Both the position numbers and the translations under genes were made by a program. DNA of 7,033 bases from Bacteroidota bacterium (GTDB lineage Bacteria; Bacteroidota; Ignavibacteria; Ignavibacteriales; Ignavibacteriaceae). The notes under the pieces are model-generated. The model did not search any database. It saw nothing but the letters and a program-made list of their open reading frames with translations, and was not told the DNA's origin. Shown here piece after piece: positions 6,593 to 7,033 of the stretch (position 1 is the stretch's first letter; each line of letters starts with the position of its first letter). The stretch covers positions 1-7,033 of the forward strand of contig JAEYUD010000221.1 in NCBI GenBank assembly GCA_023433685.1. The letters are read 5' to 3'.

Positions 6593-7033
6593 ATGGATCC
6601 GGTGCTTATGAGACTTTTCGATAATCACGGGTCGTTCAGGGAACGGCTGCCACGGGAGAGGTACTACAGTCATGCTGAATATCTTGCCTGCTTAAAGAAA
6701 TTTGAGGGGGAACCGCTCTTTGATATAACTGTTGCCGGTTATTCAGTTGAAGGGCGTGAAATTAAATTAATAAAAACGGGGAGAGGGAGACAGCGTGTGT
6801 TTATGTGGGCGCAGATGCACGGTGACGAACCCACGGCAAACTCCTCCCTGCTCGACCTGCTCAATTTCCTACAGAACCCGCGGGAATTCAAGAACCTGCG
6901 AGATACCATCCTGGATGGAATAACCCTTTGGATAATGCCACTCGTAAATCCCGACGGCGCGGAGCGATTCACCCGGGAGAACGCGAAAAAAAATGATCTG
7001 AACAGGGACGCGCTTGCGCTGTCATCTCCCGAG
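6593..7033 (+). CDS. M14 family zinc carboxypeptidase-like peptidase, N-terminal part, 3' end outside window
   Basis: The first 147 residues of a metallopeptidase, with the frame still open at the right edge. His76 and Glu79 in QMHGDEP are the HxxE zinc ligands of family M14. NPDGAERF (119-126) and DLNRDA (135-140) are the next conserved blocks; Asn137-Arg138 correspond to the Asn-Arg pair that binds the substrate carboxylate in carboxypeptidase A, and Arg128 may stand for its catalytic arginine. The third zinc ligand (His) and the catalytic Glu should lie downstream, outside the window. GYSVEGREI (50-58) is also typical of M14 N-termini. There is no signal peptide or propeptide, so this looks like a cytoplasmic peptidase of the kind seen in Bacteroidota, not a secreted digestive enzyme. 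The ATG at 6593 is the only reasonable start near the preceding gene; the ribosome site is weak. The exact substrate (peptide C-terminus or a cell-wall or modified peptide) cannot be told from this part. Confidence 0.87.
   Translation, partial: MDPVLMRLFDNHGSFRERLPRERYYSHAEYLACLKKFEGEPLFDITVAGYSVEGREIKLIKTGRGRQRVFMWAQMHGDEPTANSSLLDLLNFLQNPREFKNLRDTILDGITLWIMPLVNPDGAERFTRENAKKNDLNRDALALSSPE

Overview
The window looks like ordinary chromosomal DNA from a Gram-negative bacterium of the Bacteroidota/Chlorobi (FCB) lineage. An Ignavibacteria-like or related member is my best guess. This rests on four things: an outer-membrane beta-barrel protein ending in phenylalanine, a signal-peptide GH20 hexosaminidase of the Bacteroidota type, an M14 peptidase with the NPDGAERF...DLNRDA signature I associate with that group, and an A-rich translation start lacking a Shine-Dalgarno. 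Base composition looks even across the window. I see no mobile element, CRISPR array, tRNA or rRNA.

Layout: (1) The C-terminal 190 residues of a sodium:solute symporter run in from the left edge on the + strand. (2) The symporter is translationally coupled (ATGA overlap) to a complete exported GH20 beta-N-acetylhexosaminidase, 570-2621. (3) On the - strand, 5745-2539 encodes a 1068-residue AddB-like/RecB-family protein with an intact PD-(D/E)XK nuclease and a four-cysteine Fe-S cluster signature. Its 3' end overlaps the end of the hexosaminidase gene by 83 nt, tail to tail. (4) A 186-nt divergent intergenic region (5746-5931) follows. (5) A small outer-membrane beta-barrel protein lies on the + strand at 5932-6570. 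(6) Twenty-two nt later begins an M14 zinc carboxypeptidase-like gene that runs off the right edge.

The symporter and hexosaminidase make a plausible salvage unit: the exported enzyme releases N-acetylhexosamine from chitin-, peptidoglycan- or glycoprotein-derived sugars and the symporter imports a product. The transport substrate cannot be read from this fragment. The nuclease is a DNA-repair-type protein unrelated to that pair, and no AddA partner is visible in the window. The beta-barrel and peptidase may be co-transcribed, but I infer no functional link.

I do not see a clear undescribed system. The points most worth a second look are the 83-nt convergent overlap, a 10-bp hairpin inside the nuclease gene that pairs fully only in the hexosaminidase-sense RNA (a possible embedded terminator), the missing Walker A motif in the AddB-like protein, and small ORFs in the divergent intergenic region.
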